A DNA stretch of 64,000 bases. Source: Phytohabitans sp036906915 (GTDB taxonomy: Bacteria > Actinomycetota > Actinomycetes > Mycobacteriales > Micromonosporaceae). Location: the NCBI RefSeq assembly GCF_036906915.1, contig NZ_JBAKHX010000012.1, forward strand, positions 1-64,000, in the 5' to 3' direction. This document shows positions 33,077-42,151 of the stretch, piece after piece (the first letter of the stretch is position 1; each line of letters begins with the position of its first letter). The notes beneath the pieces are model-generated. The model had not been told where the DNA came from, ran no database searches, and saw only the letters and a list, made by a program, of their open reading frames with translations. The position numbers and the translations under genes were made by a program.

Positions 33077-33993
33077 CCACCGCGCTGTCCGACATCGAGC
33101 TCACGCCCGCCCACCGGGGCCCCTTCCGCACCGGCGACCGGGTGCAGCTCACCGACCCCAAGGGCCGCATGCACACGATCGTGCTGGAGCCCGGGCGGTC
33201 GTTCCACACCCACCGCGGGGCGCTCGAGCACGACGCGCTGATCGGCCTGCCCGACGGCAGCGTGGTGACCTCCTCCGGCGGCACGGCATACCTGGCGCTG
33301 CGCCCGCTGCTGTCCGACTACGTGCTCTCGATGCCGCGCGGCGCGCAGGTGATCTACCCCAAGGACGCCGCGCAGATCGTCACGATGGGCGACGTCTTCC
33401 CGGGCGCCAAGGTGCTGGAGGCCGGCGCCGGTTCCGGCGCGCTGAGCAACTGGCTGCTGCGGGCCGTGGGTCCCTCCGGCGAGCTGCACTCGTACGAGCT
33501 GCGGGAAGATTTCGCGGCGATCGCCCGGCGCAACGTCGAGGCGTTCTTCGGCGGGCCCCACCCGGCGTGGAAGCTGCACGTGGGCAACGTGGCCGAGTGC
33601 GGCGAGACCGGTTTCGACCGGATCATCCTCGACATGCTGACCCCGTGGGAGGCCCTCGACCTGGTCGAACGGGCGCTCGTGCCCGGCGGCGTCTTCATCG
33701 GATACGTGGCCACGACCCCGCAGCTCTCCGAGCTCGTCGAGGCGCTGCGCGAGCGCGGCGGCTTCACCGAGCCGCGCGCGTGGGAGTCGCTGGTGCGTGA
33801 CTGGCACGCCGAAGGGCTCGCGGTACGCCCGGATCACCGTATGATCGCTCACACCGCGTTCCTCGTCTCGGCGCGCAAGCTGGCACCCGGCGTCACCGCG
33901 CCGCCGCGCCGGCGAAAGCCGAGCAAGGGCGCGGAGGCATACCGTCTGCGTCGTGAGGCACAGCGGGGGGAGGGCACGAGCGTCGATGAGTAG
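33073..33993 (+). CDS. trmI: tRNA (adenine(58)-N1)-methyltransferase TrmI
   Basis: A SAM-dependent enzyme that methylates A58 of the tRNA T-loop. It has an N-terminal beta domain (residues 10-80, with GRSFHTHRG) and a Rossmann methyltransferase: VLEAGAGSGALSNWLLRAVG (motif I), DRIILDMLTPWEALD (motif IV). The 306-residue length includes a basic C-terminal tail. GTG 33073 overlaps the protease stop; the much longer upstream frame is an artefact. Gene order before arc matches other actinobacteria. Confidence 0.93.
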   Translation: MTTALSDIELTPAHRGPFRTGDRVQLTDPKGRMHTIVLEPGRSFHTHRGALEHDALIGLPDGSVVTSSGGTAYLALRPLLSDYVLSMPRGAQVIYPKDAAQIVTMGDVFPGAKVLEAGAGSGALSNWLLRAVGPSGELHSYELREDFAAIARRNVEAFFGGPHPAWKLHVGNVAECGETGFDRIILDMLTPWEALDLVERALVPGGVFIGYVATTPQLSELVEALRERGGFTEPRAWESLVRDWHAEGLAVRPDHRMIAHTAFLVSARKLAPGVTAPPRRRKPSKGAEAYRLRREAQRGEGTSVDE

Positions 33994-34570
33994 GCCCGCG
34001 TTCGGGGGTGGCGAGTTGCCAGCGGTGTTCCCCGACTGGTCGCCGTACCAGGACCTGGACTCGGCGGCCCGCGCCTACCTGCGCGACCCGGAGGTTGCCC
34101 TGGAGGCCCTCGGCGGGGTGCTGCGCGGGGCGACTGTGCTTGGCTTCACCCTCGAACGCTTCGTCAACGAGGTCAACGGCGTCTGGCAGGAGGTCGTGGT
34201 CTGCGACGGCAGCCGCCTCATCCTGTGGCACGGCGAAGACGTGGCCCCCGGCGACGGCCCGCCCGGCTCGATGACCTCCTCGCTGCGTGTCGTGCCGCTC
34301 TCCTCGGTCACCGAGGTGGGCTGCCGCCGGCGCCTCACCAGGACCCCGAGCGGCCAAGCCAGGGTCGACAGCATCGACGTGTATTTGCTGCTCAGCTCGC
34401 TGGACGAGGCCGGCGCCGCCCCCGCCGCGCCCGGTGAGGACCACCAGGCGGTTCGCCACGATGCGCTGCGGTTTGGCAAGACGCTCGACGACGGCGGGGC
34501 GGGGCAGATCGCCCGGCTGGAGGAGTTCGCCCGGCTTGTCGCGTCGATGGTCGGGCGTCCGACACTGTGA
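33986..34570 (+). CDS. Conserved hypothetical protein upstream of arc, 194 aa
   Basis: I cannot assign a named family with certainty. It is a soluble protein with no membrane segment. The predicted core alternates strands (VLGFTLERFVNEVNGVWQEV, RLILWHGED, SSLRVVPLSSVTEV, IDVYLLLSSLD) and ends with a helix. This resembles a PH-like or DUF5998-like beta fold. ATG 33986 overlaps the trmI stop by 8 bp, and the operon context (trmI, arc) recurs in actinobacteria. Confidence 0.75.
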   Translation: MSRPAFGGGELPAVFPDWSPYQDLDSAARAYLRDPEVALEALGGVLRGATVLGFTLERFVNEVNGVWQEVVVCDGSRLILWHGEDVAPGDGPPGSMTSSLRVVPLSSVTEVGCRRRLTRTPSGQARVDSIDVYLLLSSLDEAGAAPAAPGEDHQAVRHDALRFGKTLDDGGAGQIARLEEFARLVASMVGRPTL

Positions 34571-34719
34571 CGTCTGCCCCGCGTTTCCCGCGCGGCGCGC
34601 CGATGTTTCCCGTGCCGTAACGATCAAGCTTCGGTGACGAGGGTGTTGCGTGGGTTCGAATCGCCCTCGCACCGGTTAGTGTTTATGGCAGAACGTTCGA
34701 GCCCCCGGGGAGGTGGGAC

Positions 34720-36501
34720 GTGGCACGCAGCGACGACGCGGATTCGCGCGCCGCACGGTGGGAGAAGGAGGCCCACGATCTCTCCACTCAGGTCGCGTTC
34801 CTTCAAGAGGAACTCGCTCTGGTGCGGCGCAAGCTGACCGAAAGCCCCCGACACGTCCGGCAGCTCGAGGAGCGGCTCGCGGCAACGCAGGCGCAGCTGG
34901 CCCGACTGACCGAAAACAACGAGCGGCTCGTGAGCACCCTCAAAGAGGCACGAGCCCAGATTGTCACGCTCAAGGAAGAGATCGACCGCCTGGCACAGCC
35001 GCCGAGCGGATACGGGGTCTTCCTGACCAAGCACGACGACGGCACGGTCGACGTCTTCACCGGCGGCCGGAAGCTGCGAGTGGCGGTTTCACCGTCGCTC
35101 GACACCGACGAGCTGCGCCGCGGGCAGGAAGTCCTGCTCAACGACGCGCTCAACATCGTCGACGCGTTCGGCTTCGAACGGGTCGGCGAGGTGGTCATGC
35201 TCAAGGAGATCCTGGAAGGTCTCGACGGCGCCCCGGGTGACCGGGCGCTCGTGGTGTCCCACGCCGACGAGGAGCGCATCGTCCACCTGGCCGACACGCT
35301 CATCGGCAGCCCATTGCGGGCCGGCGACTCCCTGATGATCGAGCCGCGCTCGGCGTACGCGTACGAGCGCATCCCGAAGAGCGAGGTCGAGGAGCTCGTC
35401 CTCGAAGAGGTGCCCGACGTCGGATACGAAGACATCGGCGGCCTGCACACCCAGATCGAGCAGATCCGCGACGCCGTGGAGCTGCCGTTCCTGCACGCCG
35501 ACCTCTTCCGCGAGCACCAGCTCCGCCCACCGAAGGGCATCCTGCTGTACGGGCCTCCGGGCTGCGGCAAGACGCTCATCGCCAAGGCGGTCGCGAACTC
35601 GCTCGCCAAGAAGATCGCCGAGCGCCGTGGCCAGGAGAAGCACACCAGCTACTTCCTCAACATCAAGGGCCCGGAGCTGCTCAACAAGTACGTCGGCGAG
35701 ACCGAGCGGCACATCCGTCTGATCTTCCAGCGGGCCCGGGAGAAGGCCGGCGAGGGTACGCCGGTCATCGTGTTCTTCGACGAGATGGACTCCGTGTTCC
35801 GCACCCGCGGCTCCGGCGTCTCCTCCGACGTGGAAAACACGATCGTCCCGCAGCTCCTGTCCGAGATCGACGGCGTCGAGGGGCTCGAAAACGTCATCGT
35901 GATCGGCGCCTCCAACCGGGAAGACATGATCGACCCGGCCATCCTGCGCCCCGGCCGTCTCGACGTGAAAATCAAGATCGAGCGTCCGGACGCCGAGGCG
36001 GCGAAGGACATCTTCTCGAAGTACATCCTCACCGGCCTCCCGCTGCACCCGGACGACCTGACCGAGCACGGCGGCGACGCCCAGTCCACGGTCGCCGCGA
36101 TGATCGAGGCGGTCGTCCTGCGGATGTACTCCGAGACCGAGGAGAACCGCTTCCTCGAGGTGACCTACGCGAACGGCGACAAGGAGGTCCTGTACTTCAA
36201 GGACTTCAACTCCGGCGCCATGATCCAGAACATCGTGGATCGCGGCAAGAAGATGGCGATCAAGGAGTTCCTGTCGTCGGGGCGCAAGGGGCTGCGGTTG
36301 CAGCACCTGCTCGACGCCTGCGTCGACGAGTTCCGCGAAAACGAAGATCTGCCCAACACCACCAACCCGGACGACTGGGCACGGATCTCCGGCAAGAAGG
36401 GCGAGCGGATCGTGTACATCCGCACGCTGGTCTCCGGCGGCAAGGGCGCCGAAGCCGGCCGCTCCATCGACACCGTGAGCAACACCGGCCAGTACCTGTA
36501 G
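34720..36501 (+). CDS. arc: Proteasomal AAA+ ATPase ARC/Mpa
   Basis: The hexameric unfoldase that recognises pupylated proteins and threads them into the 20S proteasome. Residues 10-85 form the coiled coil that binds Pup, then come tandem OB domains (about 95-235) and the AAA domain with Walker A GPPGCGKT (about 277), Walker B VIVFFDEMDS (about 354) and IGASNREDMIDPAILRPGR. The C-terminal QYL is the HbYX-like motif that docks into PrcA pockets. GTG 34720 follows GGGGAGG. A TAGTGT box at 34676 would give a short leader. A strong terminator follows. Confidence 0.97.
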   Translation: MARSDDADSRAARWEKEAHDLSTQVAFLQEELALVRRKLTESPRHVRQLEERLAATQAQLARLTENNERLVSTLKEARAQIVTLKEEIDRLAQPPSGYGVFLTKHDDGTVDVFTGGRKLRVAVSPSLDTDELRRGQEVLLNDALNIVDAFGFERVGEVVMLKEILEGLDGAPGDRALVVSHADEERIVHLADTLIGSPLRAGDSLMIEPRSAYAYERIPKSEVEELVLEEVPDVGYEDIGGLHTQIEQIRDAVELPFLHADLFREHQLRPPKGILLYGPPGCGKTLIAKAVANSLAKKIAERRGQEKHTSYFLNIKGPELLNKYVGETERHIRLIFQRAREKAGEGTPVIVFFDEMDSVFRTRGSGVSSDVENTIVPQLLSEIDGVEGLENVIVIGASNREDMIDPAILRPGRLDVKIKIERPDAEAAKDIFSKYILTGLPLHPDDLTEHGGDAQSTVAAMIEAVVLRMYSETEENRFLEVTYANGDKEVLYFKDFNSGAMIQNIVDRGKKMAIKEFLSSGRKGLRLQHLLDACVDEFRENEDLPNTTNPDDWARISGKKGERIVYIRTLVSGGKGAEAGRSIDTVSNTGQYL

Positions 36502-36510
36502 CAAGTTCTA

Positions 36511-36551
36511 GGAGGCCGCCTCGCGCGTAGCGCGAGGCGGCCTCCCCTTTT
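36511..36551 (+). terminator. Intrinsic terminator after arc
   Basis: A perfect 16-bp stem (36511-36526 with 36530-36545) around GTA, followed by CCTTTT. It is the clearest intrinsic terminator in the window and ends the arc transcript 10 bp after its stop. Confidence 0.9.
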
Positions 36552-36721
36552 GCGTCACACCCACCCTCTCTCCACGCCGCTCAGGCCCTCACCACGCCCT
36601 CTCCGCGCGCCGCGCCCCTCCCCGTGCCCGCGCGCCGTGCCCCTCCCTTGTGCCCGCGCGCCGTGCCCGCGCGCCGTGCCCGCCTCCTCCCATGCCCGCG
36701 CGGAGCGCCCCTCTCCTCGTC

Positions 36722-36797
36722 GATCAAGGGCGAACGCACGTGGTTGGATCTCTTTTCCACGTGCATTTGCCCTTGATCGATGCGAATGCCCTTGATC
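36722..36797 (-). repeat. 76-bp hairpin repeat, copy B
   Basis: Hairpin 36722-36778 (22-nt arms; loop in repeat orientation AAAAGAGATCCAA) then half-site 36779-36797, which reads GATCAAGGGCATTCGCATC on the minus strand. The arms contain one G.T wobble and one C.A mismatch. The outer GACG tail is to the left. Confidence 0.9.
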
Positions 36798-36988
36798 GCG
36801 GCGCCCAGCGGCGCCCAGCGGCGCCTCACTGCCCGTTCCGCGCTCCTGCGCCGGCTCCTGGCGGGGCGCGGTCCGCCGCGGCCGCGACGACCTTGCTGCC
36901 CGTTTCGCGCCGCGGCGCTGTGGCGTCAGGATCTGCGGCGGAGGGCGGACCGACGCGATCTCGCCGCGCTGCTCGCGCGTTCCTCGTC

Positions 36989-37064
36989 GATCAAGGTCAA
37001 ATGCACGCGGATCTGAGATCAAAGCGCGTGCGTTTGACCTTGATCAACGCGAATGCCCTTGATC
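36989..37064 (-). repeat. 76-bp hairpin repeat, copy C (compensated arm change, inverted loop)
   Basis: Hairpin 36989-37045 and half-site 37046-37064. Both arms carry a change that preserves pairing: AAGGTC on the left and GACCTT on the right, where every other copy has AAGGGC/GCCCTT. The loop is exactly the reverse complement of the loop of copy F relative to the half-site. Confidence 0.9.
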
Positions 37065-37303
37065 GACGCGGGGCGCGGCCTGCTGGCACAGCGGCGAGGC
37101 CCGTGCGAGCAGAGGGCCGGCCAGGCCCGGCGCACGTCGCGAAGCGGGATGCGACGGCCCGCAGAGGCATAGAGCACCACGCGGCGGACAGGTTCGACCT
37201 ACGCGTCAGGCCGGGGTGATCACCACCCTCGGCGCTGCCCGTGCCCGCCGCGCCGTCGCGCCGCCGTGCCCGCCGCGCTGCCGTGCCCGCCGCGGTCGGC
37301 GCC

Positions 37304-37379
37304 GATCAAGGGCATCCGCGCCGATCAAGGGCGAACGCACGTGGTTTTGAGATCGAACCACGTGCATTTGCCCTTGATC
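37304..37379 (+). repeat. 76-bp hairpin repeat, copy D
   Basis: Half-site 37304-37322 (GATCAAGGGCATCCGCGCC) and hairpin 37323-37379 with loop TTTTGAGATCGAA, closely related to copy A. It is followed by GACGGCAAAGGGGGG and lies 67 bp before the GH3 start. Confidence 0.9.
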
Positions 37380-37446
37380 GACGGCAAAGGGGGGATGCGC
37401 GTACCAGGGCAGTGACATCCGTTGCTGCCGCCTAGTATCCGTGCGT

Positions 37447-39240
37447 ATGCGGAAAGTGCTCGTCGGGACTGTCGCGGCCGTCGTTCTCGCCTCGACCGCG
37501 ACCGCCGTCGCCGTAGCCGCCAGCGGGGACGACAGCGCCACGGAGAGCCCGGCCTACCTGGACGCGTCCCGCCCCGTCGCGGAGCGCGTCGACGATCTGC
37601 TGGGCCGGATGAGCCTCGCGGACAAGGTTGGGCAGATGACGCAGGTCGACCGCTCGGCCGTAGCGGACGATCCGAAGGCGCTCGCCGAGTACCGGATCGG
37701 GTCGGTGCTGTCCGGTGGCGGGTCGGCCCCACCCAACCCCGAAGCCGAGGGCTGGGCGGACATGTACGACACGTTCCAGCGGGCCGCACTCGGCAGTGAG
37801 CGAAAGATCCCGATCATCTACGGCGTGGACGCGGTGCACGGGCACAACAACGTCCGCGGCGCCACGATCTTTCCGCACAACATCGGGCTCGGCGCGACCC
37901 GCGACCCGGCCCTGGTGGAGGAGATCGGGCGGGCTACAGCCGACGAGGTCGCCGCCACCGGCCTGGACTGGAACTTCGCGCCCTGCCTCTGTGTGGCCCG
38001 CGACGACCGCTGGGGCCGCACGTACGAGTCGTTCGGCGAGGACCCTGAGATCGCGACCGCGATGACTAGCTACATCACCGGCTTGCAGGGCCAGAACGTG
38101 CTCGCCACCGCCAAGCACTACATCGGTGACGGCGGGACGACGGGCGGCGACGACCAGGGCGACACGCGACTGAGCGAAGCCGACCTCAAAGCGATCCACC
38201 TGCCGCCGTTCGCCGAGGCGGTGCGCAAGGGCGTCGGCTCGGTGATGGTGTCGTTCAGCTCGTGGAACGGCCAGAAGGCCCACGGCCACAAGTATCTGAT
38301 CACCGATCTGCTCAAGGGCGAGCTGGCGTTCACCGGATTCGTGGTCTCCGACTGGGCGGGCATCGACCAGATCGACGGAGCGCGCGGGTTCACGGCCGAG
38401 GAGGTTCGTCAGGGCGTCAACGCCGGCATCGACATGGTGATGGTGCCGGAGGACTACCGGCAGTTCACGCAGCTGCTCACCGCCGAGGTGGAGGCCGGCC
38501 GGGTGCCCGTGGAGCGGATCGACGACGCCAACCGCCGCATCCTCGCGAAGAAGTTCGAGCTGGGCCTGTTCGAGCATCCGTACGCGGAACGGGCACCGGT
38601 GGGCACACCGGAGCACCGGGCACTGGCGCGGCGGGCCGTGCGGCAGTCGCAGGTGCTGCTCAAGAATGACGGGAACGTCCTGCCGCTCAAGAAGGACAGC
38701 CGAATCTTCGTCGCGGGTAAGAACGCCGACGACATCGGCAACCAGAGCGGCGGCTGGACCATGACGTGGCAGGGCAAATCGGGCCCGATCACGCCGGGCA
38801 CCACGATCCTCGCGGGGATCAGGGAGGTGGCGAAGAACGTCACCTACGACCGTGGCGGGGAGGGCATAGACGGCTCGTACGACGTCGCTGTCGCGGTGGT
38901 GGGGGAGACGCCGTACGCCGAGTACGAAGGCGACCGCCCCGGGGGGCTCACCCTCGACCAGGAAGACCTTCAGACGCTGAGCCGTTTGAATAAGGCCGGG
39001 ATACCCGTCGTCGTGGTCCTCGTATCCGGCCGGCCGCTGGCCGTCCCGGCAAGCCAGGCGCTGCTCGCCGCCTGGTTGCCCGGCACCGAAGGCGGTGGCG
39101 TAGCCGACGTGCTCTTCGGCATCGCCAAGCCCACCGGCAAGCTCCCGGTGTCATGGCCGGCCACCAAGGACCAGCAGCCGGTCAACAAAGGGGACGGTAA
39201 GCGCCCGCTATTCGCGTACGGTCACGGTCTGAGTTACTAA
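37447..39240 (+). CDS. Secreted glycoside hydrolase family 3 protein
   Basis: A 597-residue GH3 enzyme (beta-glucosidase, exo-glucanase or similar). Signal peptide residues 1-26; (beta/alpha)8 domain with KHYIGDGGTTGG and the nucleophile Asp in GFVVSDWAGI (about residue 300); then a C-terminal alpha/beta sandwich (about 405-597). It lacks the fibronectin III tail of many GH3 enzymes. ATG 37447 is preferred to the in-frame GTG 37441 because TAGTAT (37433-37438) leaves 8 nt to the ATG and only 2 nt to the GTG. It overlaps the convergent membrane-protein gene by 33 bp. Confidence 0.9.
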   Translation: MRKVLVGTVAAVVLASTATAVAVAASGDDSATESPAYLDASRPVAERVDDLLGRMSLADKVGQMTQVDRSAVADDPKALAEYRIGSVLSGGGSAPPNPEAEGWADMYDTFQRAALGSERKIPIIYGVDAVHGHNNVRGATIFPHNIGLGATRDPALVEEIGRATADEVAATGLDWNFAPCLCVARDDRWGRTYESFGEDPEIATAMTSYITGLQGQNVLATAKHYIGDGGTTGGDDQGDTRLSEADLKAIHLPPFAEAVRKGVGSVMVSFSSWNGQKAHGHKYLITDLLKGELAFTGFVVSDWAGIDQIDGARGFTAEEVRQGVNAGIDMVMVPEDYRQFTQLLTAEVEAGRVPVERIDDANRRILAKKFELGLFEHPYAERAPVGTPEHRALARRAVRQSQVLLKNDGNVLPLKKDSRIFVAGKNADDIGNQSGGWTMTWQGKSGPITPGTTILAGIREVAKNVTYDRGGEGIDGSYDVAVAVVGETPYAEYEGDRPGGLTLDQEDLQTLSRLNKAGIPVVVVLVSGRPLAVPASQALLAAWLPGTEGGGVADVLFGIAKPTGKLPVSWPATKDQQPVNKGDGKRPLFAYGHGLSY

Positions 39241-40368
39241 CCGGTCCGCGAATACAGCCGCGGCCACCACCAGCGCGGGCAGCACCGGTATCTCGTACCG
39301 GAACATGGTCGTGAACGGCGCCACCAGGAAGATGGCGGCGGCACCGACCCACGCGGACGCCACCAGCCACGGCACCACGGTGCGCCACGCGACCACGCAC
39401 GCCAGCAGCGACAGCACGATCAGCAGGACCAGCGGCCAGCTGGAGAGCACGATCGTCGCCTCGCGCGCCAACGCGGGCGGGAGGTGCTCCCGGTACCAGG
39501 GCATCGCCTCACCCAGCGTGCGCGCCTGTCCCGCCGTCAGGCTCTTGAAGTGGTCGCGGCTGTTCAGCGGTGCGCTCGCCAGCTTGCTCCAGACGGCGCC
39601 GCCCACGACGCCGGCCGCGGCCCCCGCGGCCGCGAGGGTCCAGGATCGCCAGCGTTCGCGCTGGCTCAGCATCGCCCAGCACCAGACCGCCGCGACGGTC
39701 GCCACCGTGTACGGGGTGATGGTGCGCGTCGTCGCCGTCAGGAACGTGACCGCCGCCAGCCCCACCACCGTCCACTTGGTGGCGGGTTTGCGCCAGGGCA
39801 GCAGCAGGAGCATCGCGGTGTGCAGCAGCAGCGCCAGCGAGTCGGTGAGCCCGCCGACGCACCACTTCGCGACGAGCGGCGAGGCCACCGCCAGCACGCT
39901 CGCCGCGGTCGCCGCCGGCACCGAGGCGTGCCCCGTCGCGAACCGGTAGATCAGCAGCATCGCCAGCACGAACGCGATCCCGGGTACCACCACGATGCCA
40001 CCGGGCCCGAACAGCGCCACGAACGGCACGGAGAGCACCGGAAGCAGCATTCTGGGCCGGTAGGCGAGGGTGAACGGTTTCGAGGCCCACAGGTAGTCGT
40101 AGGGCTTGAAGGTGCCGTGGTCGCGGATGTAGTCGAGCACGATCCTCTCGGAGCCCGCACGGTCCTCGCCGAGCATCCGGTAGGTATAGATCAGATACCA
40201 CTGGCTGTCCGGAAAAATCTGGTGCGTCGACGCGTACGTCCAGATCATGGCGGTGGCCGTCGCGGCGAAGACGGCGAGCGCGCCCCACAGCATCGGACTC
40301 GGGAGGCGCCGTTGCGGCGCCTCTGGATAAGGCTCCGCCGCAGGCCGCGTCATCGTCAGCTCGCTCAC
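39208..40368 (-). CDS. Multi-pass membrane protein, GT-C glycosyltransferase-like
   Basis: A 386-residue protein with about nine hydrophobic helices, an acidic extracytoplasmic loop after helix 1 (STHQIFPDSQWYLIYTYR) and the pattern of polyprenyl-phosphate-sugar-dependent GT-C enzymes (Asp near the first loop). No conserved catalytic signature is certain, so the enzyme call is tentative. GTG 40368 has AAGGAG 6 nt upstream. With the convergent GH3 gene it forms a two-gene insertion between arc and dop. Confidence 0.7.
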   Translation of the reverse strand: MSELTMTRPAAEPYPEAPQRRLPSPMLWGALAVFAATATAMIWTYASTHQIFPDSQWYLIYTYRMLGEDRAGSERIVLDYIRDHGTFKPYDYLWASKPFTLAYRPRMLLPVLSVPFVALFGPGGIVVVPGIAFVLAMLLIYRFATGHASVPAATAASVLAVASPLVAKWCVGGLTDSLALLLHTAMLLLLPWRKPATKWTVVGLAAVTFLTATTRTITPYTVATVAAVWCWAMLSQRERWRSWTLAAAGAAAGVVGGAVWSKLASAPLNSRDHFKSLTAGQARTLGEAMPWYREHLPPALAREATIVLSSWPLVLLIVLSLLACVVAWRTVVPWLVASAWVGAAAIFLVAPFTTMFRYEIPVLPALVVAAAVFADRLVTQTVTVRE

Positions 40369-40507
40369 CGTCGCTCCTTGATTGGGTACCGCTACCGCAG
40401 CCGCTGCATGATGCCTGGCCCCGGCGAATCCCTGGTGACGTTCGGGCAAGCGTGGGGCGAAGCCTTATTCGTGGGGTGGCTCGCGGCGCGGAGCGTGCCC
40501 GGCGGAC

Positions 40508-40513
40508 TACGCT
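40508..40513 (+). promoter_or_regulatory. Candidate -10 of the dop-pup-prcBA operon
   Basis: TACGCT lies 50 bp upstream of the dop ATG, giving a leader of about 45 nt with a GAGGTAGGCGAGG ribosome-site region. No clear -35 was seen. Confidence 0.35.
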
Positions 40514-40563
40514 CGACGGGTGGCGCGCGGGGTGCGGCGCCCGGGCAGTGAGGTAGGCGAGGC

Positions 40564-42084
40564 ATGAGTGTTCGGCGGATCATGGGAACCGAGGTCGAGT
40601 ACGGCATCTCGGTGCCCGGCCAGCCCGGAGCCAACCCGATGGTCACCTCATCGCAGGTGGTCAACGCTTACGGGGCGCGTCCAGAGCTGACGCGCGGCGG
40701 TCGGGCCCGGTGGGACTACGAAGAGGAGTCGCCGCTGCGCGACGCTCGCGGGTTCACGTACTCGGGTGCGGCGTACGACCCGGCGGAGGCGCTCGCCGAC
40801 GAGGATCTCGGCCTGGCCAACGTCATTCTCACCAACGGCGCGCGGCTGTACGTCGACCACGCCCACCCGGAGTACTCGACTCCCGAGGTCACCAACCCGC
40901 TCGACCTGGTGCGCTGGGACAAGGCGGGGGAGCGGGTGATGGCCGAGGCGTCCCGCCGTGCGGCGACGATCCCGGGCACGCACCAGATCCACCTGTACAA
41001 GAACAACACCGACAACAAGGGCGCCAGCTACGGCTCACACGAGAACTACCTGATGCGCCGGCAGACGCCGTTCGCCGACATCGTCGCGTATCTGACACCG
41101 TTCTTCGTGACGCGGCAGATCGTCTGCGGCGCGGGTCGGGTCGGCATCGGGCAAGACGGGTCGCAGCCCGGGTTCCAGATCTCTCAGCGGGCCGACTTCT
41201 TCGAGGTCGAGGTGGGCCTGGAGACCACGCTCAAGCGGCCCATCATCAACACCCGCGACGAGCCGCACTCCGACGCCGACAAGTACCGCCGGCTGCACGT
41301 CATCATCGGCGACGCCAACCTGTCCGAGATCTCCACGTACCTCAAGGTCGGCACGACCGCGCTGGTGCTCACGATGATCGAGGAGAAGGTGCTCACGCCC
41401 GACCTCGGCATCGCCGACCCGGTCTCCGAGCTCAAGGCGGTCAGCCACGACCCGGCCTTGAAGCACCTGATGCGGCTGCGCGACGGTCGCCGCCTCACCG
41501 CCCTCGACCTGCAGTGGGCGTACTTCGAGCGGGCCAAGTCCTTTGTGGATGACCGGTACGGCGCCGACGCCGACGAGCCCACCGTCGACGTGCTGTCCCG
41601 CTGGGAGGGCATGCTCGACAAGCTCGGTCGCGACCCGATGCTCTGCGCCGACGAGCTCGACTGGGTGGCGAAGCTGCGGCTGCTGGAGGGCTACCGCGAG
41701 CGGGAGAAGCTGGGCTGGGCGTCGCACAAGCTGCAGCTCGTCGACCTGCAGTACTCCGACGTGCGCCCCGAGAAGGGCCTCTACCACCGCCTGGTCGCCC
41801 GCGGCTCGATGCAGACCCTGCTGCCCGACGAGCAGACCCGCGCCGCCATGGTCGAGCCGCCTGAGGACACCCGCGCGTACTTCCGCGGCCGGTGCCTCGC
41901 CCAGTACGCGTCCGAGGTGGTCGCCGCGAGTTGGGACTCGGTCATCTTCGACGTCGGGCGGGAGTCACTCGTCCGGGTGCCGATGATGGAGCCCGAACGC
42001 GGCACCCGAAAGCACGTGGGCGCGCTCTTCGACCGGTGCGCCAGCGCGAAGGACCTCCTGGAAGCCATCACCGGCGGGAGCTGA
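40564..42084 (+). CDS. dop: Pup deamidase/depupylase Dop
   Basis: Converts the C-terminal Gln of Pup to Glu and removes Pup from tagged proteins. The 506-residue protein has the glutamine-synthetase-like core (MGTEVEYGISVPG, YVDHAHPEYSTPEVTN, IHLYKNNTDNKGASYGSHENYL) shared with PafA. It also has the extra Dop-loop region (about residues 35-75) and is longer than PafA, as expected. It heads the dop-pup-prcB-prcA operon. Confidence 0.96.
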   Translation: MSVRRIMGTEVEYGISVPGQPGANPMVTSSQVVNAYGARPELTRGGRARWDYEEESPLRDARGFTYSGAAYDPAEALADEDLGLANVILTNGARLYVDHAHPEYSTPEVTNPLDLVRWDKAGERVMAEASRRAATIPGTHQIHLYKNNTDNKGASYGSHENYLMRRQTPFADIVAYLTPFFVTRQIVCGAGRVGIGQDGSQPGFQISQRADFFEVEVGLETTLKRPIINTRDEPHSDADKYRRLHVIIGDANLSEISTYLKVGTTALVLTMIEEKVLTPDLGIADPVSELKAVSHDPALKHLMRLRDGRRLTALDLQWAYFERAKSFVDDRYGADADEPTVDVLSRWEGMLDKLGRDPMLCADELDWVAKLRLLEGYREREKLGWASHKLQLVDLQYSDVRPEKGLYHRLVARGSMQTLLPDEQTRAAMVEPPEDTRAYFRGRCLAQYASEVVAASWDSVIFDVGRESLVRVPMMEPERGTRKHVGALFDRCASAKDLLEAITGGS

Positions 42085-42151
42085 ATGTCGCTGCGTTTTC
42101 GTCGCACCGGCGAGGTACGTTTTCTGCAAGCGATGTTGAGGAGGGGCACAT

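Larger units (their letters stand above)
36552..37446. other. Gene-free region with three hairpin repeats and GC-rich tandem units
   Basis: About 890 bp between the arc terminator and the GH3 gene. It holds repeat copies B, C and D. Between them are short degenerate tandem tracts: CCCGCGCGCCGTG units (about 36628-36690), GCGGCGCCCA units (about 36797-36826) and GTGCCCGCCGCG units (about 37238-37295). Open frames here are by-products of the repeats and no gene is supported. The last 15 bp hold the GH3 -10 box. Confidence 0.7.

Noticed and set aside
34636..34676. tRNA-like string GGGTTCGAATC followed by CTCGCACC, upstream of arc
   Set aside because: The T-arm cannot pair properly, and no matching acceptor strand, D-arm or anticodon arm exists within 90 nt upstream. 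The bases instead form a simple hairpin (CGAGGGTG with CGCCCTCG).
36722..37379. CRISPR array from repeated hairpins
   Set aside because: The copies are inverted relative to one another, spacing is irregular (about 190-240 bp here, kilobases elsewhere) and there are no cas genes.
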